The notes under the pieces were generated by a model. That model was not told where the DNA came from. It ran no database searches and worked only from the letters and a program-made list of their open reading frames with translations. From positions 186,001 through 250,000 of the forward strand of contig JAQTLL010000003.1 of the NCBI GenBank assembly GCA_028714915.1: DNA of 64,000 bases. The letters are read 5' to 3'. The DNA comes from Sulfuricurvum sp. (GTDB taxonomy: Bacteria; Campylobacterota; Campylobacteria; Campylobacterales; Sulfurimonadaceae). This document shows, piece after piece, positions 40,035-48,492 of the stretch. Made by a program: the position numbers and the translations under genes. Position 1 is the first letter of the stretch, and every line of letters begins with the position of its first letter.

Positions 40035-40996
40035 AATCGATTTCTGAACTTACCGATTTTTATTACAAAGAGCTTTATCCTCCGCTCAATGAGCTCGAAA
40101 AAATAAGACTAAAAATTGTCTCTCAGCTAAAATGGTATGGGGGAATGGGAGCCGTTTTTTTTTCTCTTACTGCCATTTGGATGGGAAAAAACTTCGGACT
40201 CTTCCATCCGCTTATAATTGCTGTTGCCATCGGTTTTATTGCTATTGCAGGAATGACCTATCGTTTTATGACTCAAGGGTATGCAAAAGACTTTAAAGCC
40301 AAGATTATTACACCCCTCATTGGAGCTATCGATCCCCATCTCCTCTACAATCCCGATTTTATGATTTCACAACATCTCTTTGAACGTTCACAACTCTTTA
40401 ACCACTCCATCGACCGCTATAGCGGAAACGATTATGTCAAAGGCTCCATAGATGGTGTACCGCTAGAATTTTCCGATATTCATGCGCAATATCAGACGAA
40501 AGACTCTAAAGGGCGTACTCAGTGGCACACCCTCTTTCGTGGGCTCTTCCTCGTTGCTGAGTTTAACAAATACTTCAAAAGTAAAACAGTCATCCTTCCC
40601 GATCAAGCGGAAAAAAACTTTGGCTCTCTCATCGGGGGATGGTTACAATCCATCAACTTTTCACGTGATGACCTCATCCGCCTTGATAATCCTGAATTTG
40701 AAAAAGTATTCGTCGTCTATGGAAACGATCCCATCGAAGCACGCTATATTCTCAGTCACTCAATGATGAAACGAATTTTGGAATTTCAAAAAAAAATAAC
40801 CCATCCTCTTTTCATATCTTTTGTCCATAATCATATCCATATCGGTATCGCAACCAAAAAAGACCTCTTTGAGCCTACCGTATTTGCCTCTCTGCTGGAT
40901 TTTAAACAGGCGATGGAATATATCAATACGTTACGTTATACGATCGGATTGGTAGAAGAGTTAAAGCTCAATGAGAAGCTATGGAGTAAAGAGTAA
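40031..40996 (+). CDS. DUF3137-like membrane protein, LemA partner
   Basis: 321 residues with two adjacent membrane helices (about 35-80) and a large soluble domain (LFERSQLFNHSIDRYSGNDYVKGSIDGVPLEFSDIHAQY), which matches the DUF3137 pattern as I know it. No catalytic motif. It is translationally coupled to lemA through ATGA and so probably acts with it at the membrane. Function unknown. Confidence 0.8.
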   Translation: MKSISELTDFYYKELYPPLNELEKIRLKIVSQLKWYGGMGAVFFSLTAIWMGKNFGLFHPLIIAVAIGFIAIAGMTYRFMTQGYAKDFKAKIITPLIGAIDPHLLYNPDFMISQHLFERSQLFNHSIDRYSGNDYVKGSIDGVPLEFSDIHAQYQTKDSKGRTQWHTLFRGLFLVAEFNKYFKSKTVILPDQAEKNFGSLIGGWLQSINFSRDDLIRLDNPEFEKVFVVYGNDPIEARYILSHSMMKRILEFQKKITHPLFISFVHNHIHIGIATKKDLFEPTVFASLLDFKQAMEYINTLRYTIGLVEELKLNEKLWSKE

Positions 40997-41572
40997 TTAT
41001 TGTCTCCGAATGCTCCGCCCCAATTTACCGTAAAACTTCTCTAAATTTTCCTTCGTCCCCTCAATCTCAAATATTGCCCCTTTCTCACCAAACTCTTTAG
41101 AGATGATTCGAATATTCGTGTGAGTACTCTCATACTCTACTATCGAAATATGGGAATAATCGCATTCAATTTTATAAACAAACAGTTTTTCATACGGAAG
41201 TAAAACTGCTTGTGTATATGCCGCATTTGCAGCCTCTGCATAAGCACGCACCAACCCTCCGGGTCCTAATTTCGTCCCACCAAAATAGCGTACTGTAATA
41301 ATAGCAGTATTGATAAGTTCATGCCCTTGCAATACAGAGAGAGTCGGCTTCCCCGATGTTCCTTTAGGCTCACCATCATCCCCGCTGTATTCGACAATTT
41401 GGTCATATTCATTAAGACTGCGATAAGCACTAACAAAATGTACAGCCTTAGGATGAAGAGAGCGTAAACGTTGTATCTCCTCTTCATATAGGGATATAGG
41501 CATACAAAAAGCAATAAATTTCGACCCCTTAATCTCGATGGAGTCAGTAAAAATTTCATTGATACAGAACAT
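40997..41572 (-). CDS. YigZ/IMPACT family protein
   Basis: 191 residues. The UPF0029 N-terminal domain shows KGSKFIAF, YSGDDGEPKGTSG and RYFGGTKLGPGGLVRAYA, diagnostic of the YigZ/IMPACT group; a ferredoxin-like C-terminal domain follows. Eukaryotic IMPACT regulates translation; the bacterial role is not settled. It is convergent with the DUF3137 gene, with no gap. Confidence 0.9.
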   Translation of the reverse strand: MFCINEIFTDSIEIKGSKFIAFCMPISLYEEEIQRLRSLHPKAVHFVSAYRSLNEYDQIVEYSGDDGEPKGTSGKPTLSVLQGHELINTAIITVRYFGGTKLGPGGLVRAYAEAANAAYTQAVLLPYEKLFVYKIECDYSHISIVEYESTHTNIRIISKEFGEKGAIFEIEGTKENLEKFYGKLGRSIRRQ

Positions 41573-41664
41573 TCTCTTCCATTCTAATACTCTAAAATAA
41601 GGTTAAAAAATCAATTGATTAAAAAACAATCAGCTAAAACACAAAATAATTTGTTATAGTTACT

Positions 41665-41717
41665 TAATGAGACTTTGGGTCTGCTATTGGGAGCAGGTAA
41701 TACCAAGGTGCTCATTA
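41665..41717. other. Long nested hairpin next to the mutY relic
   Basis: TAATGAG-ACTTTGG (41665-41678) pairs with CCAAGGT-(G)-CTCATTA (41703-41717): a 14-bp stem with one G-T pair and one bulged G. Inside, CTGCT (41681-41685) pairs with AGCAG (41692-41696) around a six-base loop. The element is 53 bases. It is not a tRNA and not a riboswitch I recognise. It could be a structured RNA, a terminator without a T-tract, or the remnant of a mobile element end. Confidence 0.65.
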
Positions 41718-41727
41718 TTTGCTACAA

Positions 41728-41895
41728 GGACAGCGTAACTTATCATGGAGATGCACTAACGATCCTTACAAAATATAGAGTAGCGGAATAATGCTCTGCC
41801 AAACGCAAGTAAAAACGATGTTAGTACGATTTTGCTTCCCTTTTTTTGAAAACTTTCCTACATTGCAAGATTTAGATTCTTTGGAAGCTCTTAAA
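41728..41895 (+). pseudogene. Relic of a second mutY gene (5' part)
   Basis: Read in one frame from 41728, the bases encode GQRNLSWRCTNDPYKI, a TAG at 41776-41778, then SSGIMLCQTQVKTMLVRF and CFPFFENFPTLQDL. This aligns without gaps to residues 17-66 of the intact MutY at 43061 (GRHNLPWRLTNDPYKVYVSEIML ... FPTMEDL). The Tyr codon has become a stop, and the catalytic Glu (E36) has become Gly (codon 41785-41787). Similarity fades after about 41895 and no later domains are found. A broken, non-functional fragment of a mutY homologue. Confidence 0.85.
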
Positions 41896-41931
41896 TTTTT
41901 TATTATTATATTTTCAAAAGTATTTTTGATC

Positions 41932-42807
41932 TCAAATATAAATATTCATATTATCATACAAAACCATGTCATCAAATCGGTGTGACCTGATAAGGGGTGG
42001 TTTTACTTTTACCGGAATGATATAACTTGAAAAATCGGTAATATCCATAAATTTTGCTTTAAAGCCTACGGTTACACTATAAGTATCCTGTGAAATATAA
42101 TTGGCATACTCGGTTGTAAAGTAGCCATAATTGATAGAATACCCAGTGGAAACATTATTTTGGCTATTGCTGTAAGAGTACCCAACTTTGATATTATCGT
42201 CAGGATAATAGTTAAAGCGGCTACCGTAATTTTGTTCTTTAGTCGAAAGGTTTTGATATAGCTGATTGCCGTTTACTGAGACATCTATTGTTCCGATAGG
42301 GATCTCAACCCGTTGGGCAAGCTGGCAGTAGGTATTTTTAATGGTTTGATTGGCAATCTCATTCTGAAGATTTGTTTTATTTCCAATCACCTCAGTCACG
42401 CTGCTGCCTAATTCCAAGTCTAAATCATTATTGAGCATATAACCAACCCCTAATGCGCCCGAATGCTGACTGACACTTTCCGTAGTGGAATCATAATTAT
42501 ATATATTTTGATTGAGGTAGTTCACCCCAAATTTTACATACAGTGAATTGTGCAATGGGTTTACTTTTATAATGGCAGCGGTTTTAACGGCATCTGTAGA
42601 TCTTTCAACCTTGAGTTTAATATTTTGAGAGTTGTAAAAAAGCCCCCCTCCGTTACTGCTCACTTGAGGTTGATTTGTTTTCGTATTGATATTATACATC
42701 GAGATCAAACCAGTGCTGTTTGAACCGTTTGTATCCTCTATCGTTGAAGCATTAAGCGTAATAACCTCTAAAAAAAATAGAGGGACAATTAAAACTTTAC
42801 TGCCCAT
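41932..42807 (-). CDS. Orphan secreted beta-rich protein, possible outer-membrane barrel
   Basis: 291 residues. An N-terminal hydrophobic segment ending near TLNAS suggests a signal peptide. The mature part is rich in Asn, Ser, Tyr and Thr, with alternating hydrophobic patterns typical of beta strands (SLYVKFGVNYLNQNIYNY, SGALGVGYMLNNDLDLELGSS, NIKVGYSYSNSQNNVSTGYSINYGYF). That resembles an outer-membrane beta-barrel, but the sequence continues about 30 residues past the last strand and does not end in a terminal Phe. No family recognised. It is AT-rich compared with neighbours and lies between the mutY relic and intact mutY, so recent insertion is plausible. Confidence 0.65.
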   Translation of the reverse strand: MGSKVLIVPLFFLEVITLNASTIEDTNGSNSTGLISMYNINTKTNQPQVSSNGGGLFYNSQNIKLKVERSTDAVKTAAIIKVNPLHNSLYVKFGVNYLNQNIYNYDSTTESVSQHSGALGVGYMLNNDLDLELGSSVTEVIGNKTNLQNEIANQTIKNTYCQLAQRVEIPIGTIDVSVNGNQLYQNLSTKEQNYGSRFNYYPDDNIKVGYSYSNSQNNVSTGYSINYGYFTTEYANYISQDTYSVTVGFKAKFMDITDFSSYIIPVKVKPPLIRSHRFDDMVLYDNMNIYI

Positions 42808-43060
42808 TTTTCGATACCTTTTTTATTAAATATTTTTAGAACTATATATTTTATTGGCTTTGGACTATATGAATGCATGCTCGTCTAAATCTATTGTAAT
42901 CATTCTCCATGCAGATTCCAAAAAATGACTTATCAAAAATTTAACAACCATAGAATCAATCCCTACTCACATGCTCCATTAGCATTTTTATGTGATTTTC
43001 TTGCAGTTTTTTTACCACCACATGGATTTTTTAGAAATATGTATTTAGATACAATACGGC
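42808..43060. other. AT-rich intergenic stretch before mutY, no gene supported
   Basis: 253 bases between the barrel-like gene (minus) and mutY (plus). It should contain both promoters; I see several AT-rich -10-like hexamers but none with a convincing -35. No hairpin, repeat or further mutY remnant was found. A 20-codon minus-strand frame here lacks a good ribosome site. Confidence 0.5.
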
Positions 43061-44035
43061 ATGTATAAAGAAGTTCATAAATCACTTTTAAACTGGTATG
43101 ATAAAAATGGTCGTCACAACCTACCTTGGAGGCTTACAAATGACCCATACAAGGTGTATGTGAGTGAAATAATGCTCCAACAAACACAGGTCAAAACTGT
43201 CCTTGAACGGTTCTATTTTCCCTTCCTTGAAGCCTTCCCTACAATGGAAGATTTAGCCCGTGCGAGTCTCGATGATGTCCTAAAAAAATGGGAAGGGTTA
43301 GGCTACTACACACGAGCACGAAACATCCATAATGCTGCTCATCAATGCGGGGGAATACTGCCCGATAATGTCCATGATTTAATGCGGCTCAGCGGTATCG
43401 GCCGCTCCACTGCACACGCCATTGCTGCATTTGCCTACCGTGAAGCACTACCCATTCTCGATGCCAATGTCAAGCGAATACTTCACCGTTATTTTGCATT
43501 AGAAGAACGTAACGAAAAAAAGCTATGGGAATATTCATACACATTATTTGATCCCCTACATCCGTTTGAATACAATCAGGCAATGATGGATATAGGTTCA
43601 TCTATCTGTTTACCCAAAAAACCACTTTGTGATATTTGTCCATTTGCATCAACATGTCAAGGCAAGAGTACTCCCCTACTCTATCCATCATCAAAAATTA
43701 AAATAAATAAGCCGATTCGAATTCGAAATATTCTTGTTTATCAAAAAAATAATACCTATGCTCTTATCCAACGACAAACACGATTTTTATCTGGACTATG
43801 GGGATTTTATGAATCTGAAGAATTACCAAATAGTCCATTAAAACTTTTAGGAAAGATTACTCAGCACTACAGCCACTTCACACTCCAAGCCAATGTATAT
43901 CTAAATGAAGAGGAAACTTTACCAGAAAAATTTGAATGGTTTAGCTTGGAAGAGATTGCACAGCTATCTCTCAGCCGTGCAGATCATAAAATTATAATGC
44001 AAATCGTTCAGGATCAAAAAAAGTTTCATCGCTGA
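43061..44035 (+). CDS. mutY: A/G-specific adenine glycosylase
   Basis: 324 residues. The catalytic Glu is E36 in SEIMLQQTQV, the helix-hairpin-helix LMRLSGIGRSTAHAI at 107-121, the catalytic Asp D134 in PILDANVKR, and the iron-sulfur cluster cysteines C183, C190, C193 and C199 (spacing 6-2-5). A short C-terminal NUDIX-like domain recognises 8-oxoG (LSGLWGFYESEELP). It removes adenine paired with 8-oxoguanine. A decayed homologous fragment lies 1.2 kb upstream. Its end overlaps the convergent TtcA-like gene by 44 bases. Confidence 0.95.
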   Translation: MYKEVHKSLLNWYDKNGRHNLPWRLTNDPYKVYVSEIMLQQTQVKTVLERFYFPFLEAFPTMEDLARASLDDVLKKWEGLGYYTRARNIHNAAHQCGGILPDNVHDLMRLSGIGRSTAHAIAAFAYREALPILDANVKRILHRYFALEERNEKKLWEYSYTLFDPLHPFEYNQAMMDIGSSICLPKKPLCDICPFASTCQGKSTPLLYPSSKIKINKPIRIRNILVYQKNNTYALIQRQTRFLSGLWGFYESEELPNSPLKLLGKITQHYSHFTLQANVYLNEEETLPEKFEWFSLEEIAQLSLSRADHKIIMQIVQDQKKFHR

Positions 44036-44750
44036 TGTGACTGAATGCCGAATTGATTGAAATAAACAAATCAGGATATTTTTTTTCCATCTCAGCCAAC
44101 ATCTCTTTCATACTAGCTCTTGCATGAGGCATTTTGACATCAAAGCGCATTGACGGACACGCTTCATCTCCAATGGTCGGCATCTCATTTTCTATTGCAC
44201 ACGCGCTCAGTTGGCGCTCACGCAGCTGAATCAACGGACGGATGACTATCAGACCATTACCCGCTTTGTATTTAGGGGCAAGTGCTCTCAGGTGACCGTT
44301 ATAGATCATATTCATAAAAAAGCTCTCCGCTGCATCATCAAGATGATGTCCAAGAGCAACTTTATTGCATCCATGATCTAATGCGGCACTGTAAAGTGCT
44401 CCACGACGCATACGGGAAAAAAAACTGCAAAATGAGGAGTTTTGACGAATTTTTTCTCCTGCGATCTCATACGTATTGGTCTCATGAATTTTGTGGGGTA
44501 TCCCATGGGCTGCACAATGTGCAACTAACGCAGATAAATCTTCCCCCATTCCGTACGTTACCGTTACGGCAAGCAGTTCAAAGTTAAAGGGGGCGCGGCG
44601 TTGTTGCTCCATCAGAGCATGAATCATTGTCAGCGAATCTTTCCCGCCGCTCAAACCCACGAGAATTTTATCCCCCTCTTCAATCAGATTAAATGCAGCA
44701 TTTGTTTGACCCATACGGCGCATAATTTTTTTACTGAGTTTAATGGCCAA
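43992..44750 (-). CDS. TtcA-like tRNA thiolation family protein with changed cysteine motif
   Basis: 252 residues. The PP-loop ATP pyrophosphatase motif SGGKDS is at 34-39, and GHHLDDAAESFFMNMIYNG near 134-152 is typical of TtcA, as is SRMRRGALY. In E. coli TtcA, as I remember it, a CxxC precedes RLRRG and a second CxxC lies further on; here the first reads CSFF (C108, F111) and the second CPSM (C198, M201), so only one Cys of each pair remains. TtcA makes 2-thiocytidine in tRNA using an iron-sulfur cluster. The cluster may be coordinated differently here, or the protein may be a divergent TtcA/TilS-type enzyme. Confidence 0.82.
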   Translation of the reverse strand: MAIKLSKKIMRRMGQTNAAFNLIEEGDKILVGLSGGKDSLTMIHALMEQQRRAPFNFELLAVTVTYGMGEDLSALVAHCAAHGIPHKIHETNTYEIAGEKIRQNSSFCSFFSRMRRGALYSAALDHGCNKVALGHHLDDAAESFFMNMIYNGHLRALAPKYKAGNGLIVIRPLIQLRERQLSACAIENEMPTIGDEACPSMRFDVKMPHARASMKEMLAEMEKKYPDLFISINSAFSHISDETFFDPERFAL

Positions 44751-45432
44751 AACGTCTTACCATCTCTAAAATAAATTGTGCACTCACAGCAGCAGACGTT
44801 TGCAAAAAGGCATCAAAATCTTCGCTAGCTCCCCCATCTGCCGTATCACTGATAGCGCGTAGAACGAAAAATGGAATGCCGAAATTTTGACACACACACG
44901 CCACACTCGCACCCTCCATCTCTAAGGCATCGGCATTAAATGTTTGTTGTATCCATAACTTCCGCTCACTGCTGGCAACGAATTGATCACCTGTAGCGAT
45001 AATCCCCTCGTACAAGTCAACACCCATATCAATAGCAACTTCAGAGGCGAGAGAACGAAGATTGGCATCTGCTTCAATCATCAATGTCCCCTCAGGGATA
45101 AAACCATACGGATGCCCAAAGGCGACAATATCGACATCATGCTGACATAAAGAAGAAGCCATAATCAAATCACCGATTTTAAGCTCTTTGGAAATTCCCC
45201 CTGCTACCCCGCTAAAAAGGAGAGCTTGAGCACCAAAACGCTCAATCATCACCGAAGCAGTAATCGCCGAAAAGACTTTCCCGATTTTTGAATAGGCAAT
45301 AGTCAGCTCATGCGCACCATACGTACAGGTATAAAAAACATTTCCCGCATGCTCGTAAGCTTGATATTCACCAACATTTTTTAAAATCGGTTCAATCTCT
45401 TCACGCATTGCGCCCATAATGGCTATTTTCAT
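44740..45432 (-). CDS. mtnN: 5'-methylthioadenosine/S-adenosylhomocysteine nucleosidase
   Basis: 230 residues. The family motifs IGAMREEIEPIL at the N-terminus, SGVAGGISKELKIGDL, EMEGASVACVCQNF and AISDTADGGA (catalytic Asp) are all visible. It cleaves MTA and SAH; in relatives such as H. pylori it also hydrolyses aminodeoxyfutalosine on the way to menaquinone, a likely role here. It overlaps the TtcA-like gene by 11 bases. Confidence 0.94.
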   Translation of the reverse strand: MKIAIMGAMREEIEPILKNVGEYQAYEHAGNVFYTCTYGAHELTIAYSKIGKVFSAITASVMIERFGAQALLFSGVAGGISKELKIGDLIMASSLCQHDVDIVAFGHPYGFIPEGTLMIEADANLRSLASEVAIDMGVDLYEGIIATGDQFVASSERKLWIQQTFNADALEMEGASVACVCQNFGIPFFVLRAISDTADGGASEDFDAFLQTSAAVSAQFILEMVRRFGH

Positions 45433-45443
45433 TTTAATTCCTC

Positions 45444-46202
45444 TTAACTATTTTTTGCGATATAACGCTCTAATTTTTGAAGTTTATGATTCAGTAAGAC
45501 AATTTTTGACTCTTCATCCAAAAGAGAGAGCTTGTGTTCAACAGATCCAATAGGGGTAATCACCCTGCTTCCTCCCCAAAATCCGAGCCCATCTTCAAAT
45601 CCGACGCGATTCACAAAGACAACATACGCTTTGGTAAGGAGAGCAAGAGATTTTAACAATGCATCCCATTGGGATTCGATTAACAATCCCTCATCGCTAA
45701 AATCACGCGCAGGTGAAGCTGCCAATACATAAATAACATCTGTATCCAATGACGCAAGGGTAGCAAAGGTTTGTGCTCTCCACACATCTTCACACACTAC
45801 CATCGTAACAGTACCATGAGCCGTTTGAAAACTCTTGACTGCATCACCGGCGGCAAAATAACGCCCCTCTTCAAACATTCCATACGTCGGGAGATGATTT
45901 TTATGGTGGATATGAAGCAACTCACCTTTAGAAAAATAAAGGGCACTGTTGTACACCTTTCCATCATCCCACACTGCCGCACCTATAGCAATATCACACG
46001 AAATACTGGCATTTGCCAATGGTGCTAATTCATCAAGATTCCACGCATCTTCAAAGAGCTTATCCTGAAGCATATAGCCACTCAACGCCAATTCTCCAAA
46101 TACGACCACATCCGTGTCCGAATTAGCATCAACGAGCTTCAAGACACTCTCTAAATTGGAGCGATTGAGTTTAGGTGCAAACTGGATTAAAGCTACTTTC
46201 AT
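45444..46202 (-). CDS. Carbon-nitrogen hydrolase (nitrilase superfamily), intact triad
   Basis: 252 residues from ATG 46202, which forms an ATGA overlap with the fabD stop; a frame extension upstream is not needed. Glu (VVFGELALSGY), Lys (HHKNHLPTYGMFEEGRYF) and Cys (MVVCEDVWRA) of the catalytic triad are all present. It most resembles amidase or NAD-synthetase-type glutaminase domains in the EEGRYF loop. The substrate cannot be set. Compare the altered homologue at 26416-27207. Confidence 0.85.
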   Translation of the reverse strand: MKVALIQFAPKLNRSNLESVLKLVDANSDTDVVVFGELALSGYMLQDKLFEDAWNLDELAPLANASISCDIAIGAAVWDDGKVYNSALYFSKGELLHIHHKNHLPTYGMFEEGRYFAAGDAVKSFQTAHGTVTMVVCEDVWRAQTFATLASLDTDVIYVLAASPARDFSDEGLLIESQWDALLKSLALLTKAYVVFVNRVGFEDGLGFWGGSRVITPIGSVEHKLSLLDEESKIVLLNHKLQKLERYIAKNS

Positions 46203-47137
46203 GAGAGTGCTTCGCATACCTTTACAAGTGATTCCATATCTGATATTCCTACTGTCTCTACCTCAGGTGCATTACGCTTATTGAGCCCTTTTAAAACCGC
46301 ACCGTTACCAAATTCAATCATCATATCGATCTCACCGGCAATGGCTTCGATGGATTGTTTGTATTTAACCGGCTGGATCAATTGAACTTTTAACCACTCG
46401 ATCGCCTCTTTTTTGGTTGCATATTTTTGCGTCGTAGCATTCGAAACAATCGGTGCACTAAACGTATCATGTACCATTTTTTCCATCGCTTCACCCAAAG
46501 GTTGCATCGCAGAACTCAAAAGGGGGCAGTGGCTTGCAATCGACATATTTAGCAACAATGCCCGTTTCGCTCCTGCTTCTTTAAAGGCACTCTCCATAGC
46601 ACTCAAATCTTCTTTGATTCCTGCCACGACAAGCTGACCATTCTGGTTAAAGTTAGCAGGCCAAATCCGTTTTCCCTCTGTATTGGCTTTTGTACAAAGT
46701 TCTTCAACGATTGCATCATCCAACCCCAAAATTGCCATCATTCCTGCATTAATATCGGCACACGCAGTTTGCATCAACATACCGCGTTGATGTACCAACT
46801 CAACTGCATCAACATAATCAATCGCACCTGATGCACAAAGAGCACTAAATTCACCTAATGAGTGACCCAAAAATAATACGGCATCCGTAGGATGAGCTTC
46901 TTGAAAAAGCTTATAGGCAATCAGGGAAACCAATAAAATAGCCGGTTGTGTATACGCCGTCTCATTAATCTGCTCATTTTCTTCAAATAATAGTTTGGTA
47001 AAATCAACACCGATACGTTCCCCAGCACGCTCGAACATTTCACGAGCAAGAGGACTGTTTTCATAAAATGATTTTCCCATACCGATACTTTGAGACCCTT
47101 GCCCCGGAAAAATCATTGCTATTTTTTTTGCATTCAT
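46199..47137 (-). CDS. fabD: Malonyl CoA-acyl carrier protein transacylase
   Basis: 312 residues. The nucleophilic Ser is in LGHSLGEFSAL, the catalytic His in SIASHCPLL, and the start IFPGQGSQSIGMGKSFYE is typical. It transfers malonyl groups from CoA to ACP for fatty-acid synthesis. It overlaps the upstream Fis-type gene and the downstream nitrilase gene by four bases each. Confidence 0.96.
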   Translation of the reverse strand: MNAKKIAMIFPGQGSQSIGMGKSFYENSPLAREMFERAGERIGVDFTKLLFEENEQINETAYTQPAILLVSLIAYKLFQEAHPTDAVLFLGHSLGEFSALCASGAIDYVDAVELVHQRGMLMQTACADINAGMMAILGLDDAIVEELCTKANTEGKRIWPANFNQNGQLVVAGIKEDLSAMESAFKEAGAKRALLLNMSIASHCPLLSSAMQPLGEAMEKMVHDTFSAPIVSNATTQKYATKKEAIEWLKVQLIQPVKYKQSIEAIAGEIDMMIEFGNGAVLKGLNKRNAPEVETVGISDMESLVKVCEALS

Positions 47138-47946
47138 TCTGATTCCTTTATTTCAAGTTTGTACTGTGAGTGTTCCCCAATTTTTTTACGTAATGTATTA
47201 CGATTGAGCCCTAATTTATCTGAAAGTTGTAACTGAGATTTAAACCGTTTAATCCCCGCTCGAATCAAAGGAACTTCATATAAATGTAAAAACTTTCGGT
47301 AATCATTATTACTCCCAAGCTTTTGAAGTAAAAAATTTTCCATAATACCCATGAGATCATCTTCGCTTACACTGCTTAATAAACAATGTAAATAGACCTG
47401 CCTACGCAGGGAAAGAGCATTTTCACTCACATCAGGGATTAATTCATTGGTATTTACAGAAGTTGTTTTTCCAAATGTCTCTTGTGCTTCTTTTCTAAAC
47501 AAATCACTTAACAACGCAATGTCTTCAGGACGTTCACTCAAAGAGGGAATACTAAGACGGATGGAAAAGATATTTTCCAATTGTTCATGAGAAAAACGAA
47601 ATCCACCTGTTGCAATAACACGCGTCTTTGTTCGGCTGAGAGTCTCTTCAAATCGCTTTAGATTAGAAATATCATCAATTCTATGAATAATAATGGCATC
47701 ATGCTTTCCTAATGAATCCAAAAGTTCATCAAAATTACTAGCATCAATAACAGGGGCATGGGGCAATATGTAACGTGCGAGGGTTAGTTTTCCAGTCCCT
47801 CGAGCACCAATAATTATGGCACTGACCGATAGACCTTTTAATAAATTAGCAGTTTTAAACGCCTCAAGTGAGGCGCTTGAGGCAGTTAAAAAATTAGTGA
47901 CATCCACAACCGTGATTGCCGCCACTTCCACAACATTCGTCATCAT
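47134..47946 (-). CDS. Fis-type helix-turn-helix protein with degenerate AAA-like domain
   Basis: 270 residues from the first ATG; a GTG about 39 bases later would shorten the overlap with slyD and is a fair alternative start. The middle resembles the NtrC-type AAA+ domain but is eroded: the P-loop reads GARGTGKL (47-54, Leu where Ser/Thr is needed), Walker B is replaced by AIIIHRIDDIS, and the GAFTGA loop that contacts sigma-54 is absent. The C-terminus has a Fis-like HTH (LSDKLGLNRNTLRKKIGE). It may bind DNA but should not activate sigma-54 by ATP hydrolysis. Target unknown. Confidence 0.75.
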   Translation of the reverse strand: MMTNVVEVAAITVVDVTNFLTASSASLEAFKTANLLKGLSVSAIIIGARGTGKLTLARYILPHAPVIDASNFDELLDSLGKHDAIIIHRIDDISNLKRFEETLSRTKTRVIATGGFRFSHEQLENIFSIRLSIPSLSERPEDIALLSDLFRKEAQETFGKTTSVNTNELIPDVSENALSLRRQVYLHCLLSSVSEDDLMGIMENFLLQKLGSNNDYRKFLHLYEVPLIRAGIKRFKSQLQLSDKLGLNRNTLRKKIGEHSQYKLEIKESE

Positions 47947-48415
47947 CCATTTGGTTTTCTGCAGGAATACCGCTCATGGCTTCTTCAGGAGAGGCATCAC
48001 GAACAACATTAATAGTTACGGTAAACATTAAATCTTTTCCTGCAAGAGGATGATTAAAATCGATAATAACATTATCGTCTTTTACCTCTTTAACGGTTAC
48101 CTGAACGGTTCCGCCATCTTCACCTTGACCATACAATGTCATACCAGGATTTAAATCAATACCTGCAAATTGTTCACGTGGAAGCTCTTGTTGTGCTTCT
48201 TCATTGTAATCGCCGTACGCATCGGCAGCTTTTACCATCACGTCACCTTTTTCACCCATAGACATATGTGCAATCCCGTTTTCTAAACCAGGAATGATTT
48301 GCCCTTTTCCAAACATAAACACCAATGGATGACCACCAATATTACTGTCTACAACATTCGCACCATCGCGAACTTCATATTCGATCGAAACGATCTGATT
48401 TGCTTCAATTGCCAT
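47894..48415 (-). CDS. slyD: FKBP-type peptidyl-prolyl isomerase, SlyD-like
   Basis: 173 residues. The FKBP core (EYEVRDGANVVDSNIGGHPLVFMFGKGQIIPGLE) with an inserted IF domain (EEAQQELPREQFAGIDLNPGM) and a His/Cys-rich tail (ECCGSGGNHGCGCH), as in SlyD. It folds proteins and can deliver nickel, relevant to hydrogenase or urease maturation in this phylum. The 3' end overlaps the Fis-type gene by 53 bases if that gene uses its first ATG. Confidence 0.92.
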   Translation of the reverse strand: MAIEANQIVSIEYEVRDGANVVDSNIGGHPLVFMFGKGQIIPGLENGIAHMSMGEKGDVMVKAADAYGDYNEEAQQELPREQFAGIDLNPGMTLYGQGEDGGTVQVTVKEVKDDNVIIDFNHPLAGKDLMFTVTINVVRDASPEEAMSGIPAENQMDDDECCGSGGNHGCGCH

Positions 48416-48492
48416 TGATTTGCCTTACAAAATTTTAAGATAATGCGATTTTAGCACATTTAGCTATAGATAGGCTGAAAACACACATATAG

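Noticed and set aside
41635..41740. Integron attC site at the nested hairpin
   Set aside because: The hairpin lacks the GTTRRRY and RYYYAAC core sites in the right positions, and no integrase or cassette array is nearby.
42959..43025. 20-codon minus-strand peptide rich in Cys, Gly and Lys (MCGGKKTARKSHKN...) before mutY
   Set aside because: Too short to judge, no clear ribosome site, and located in AT-rich DNA between two promoters.
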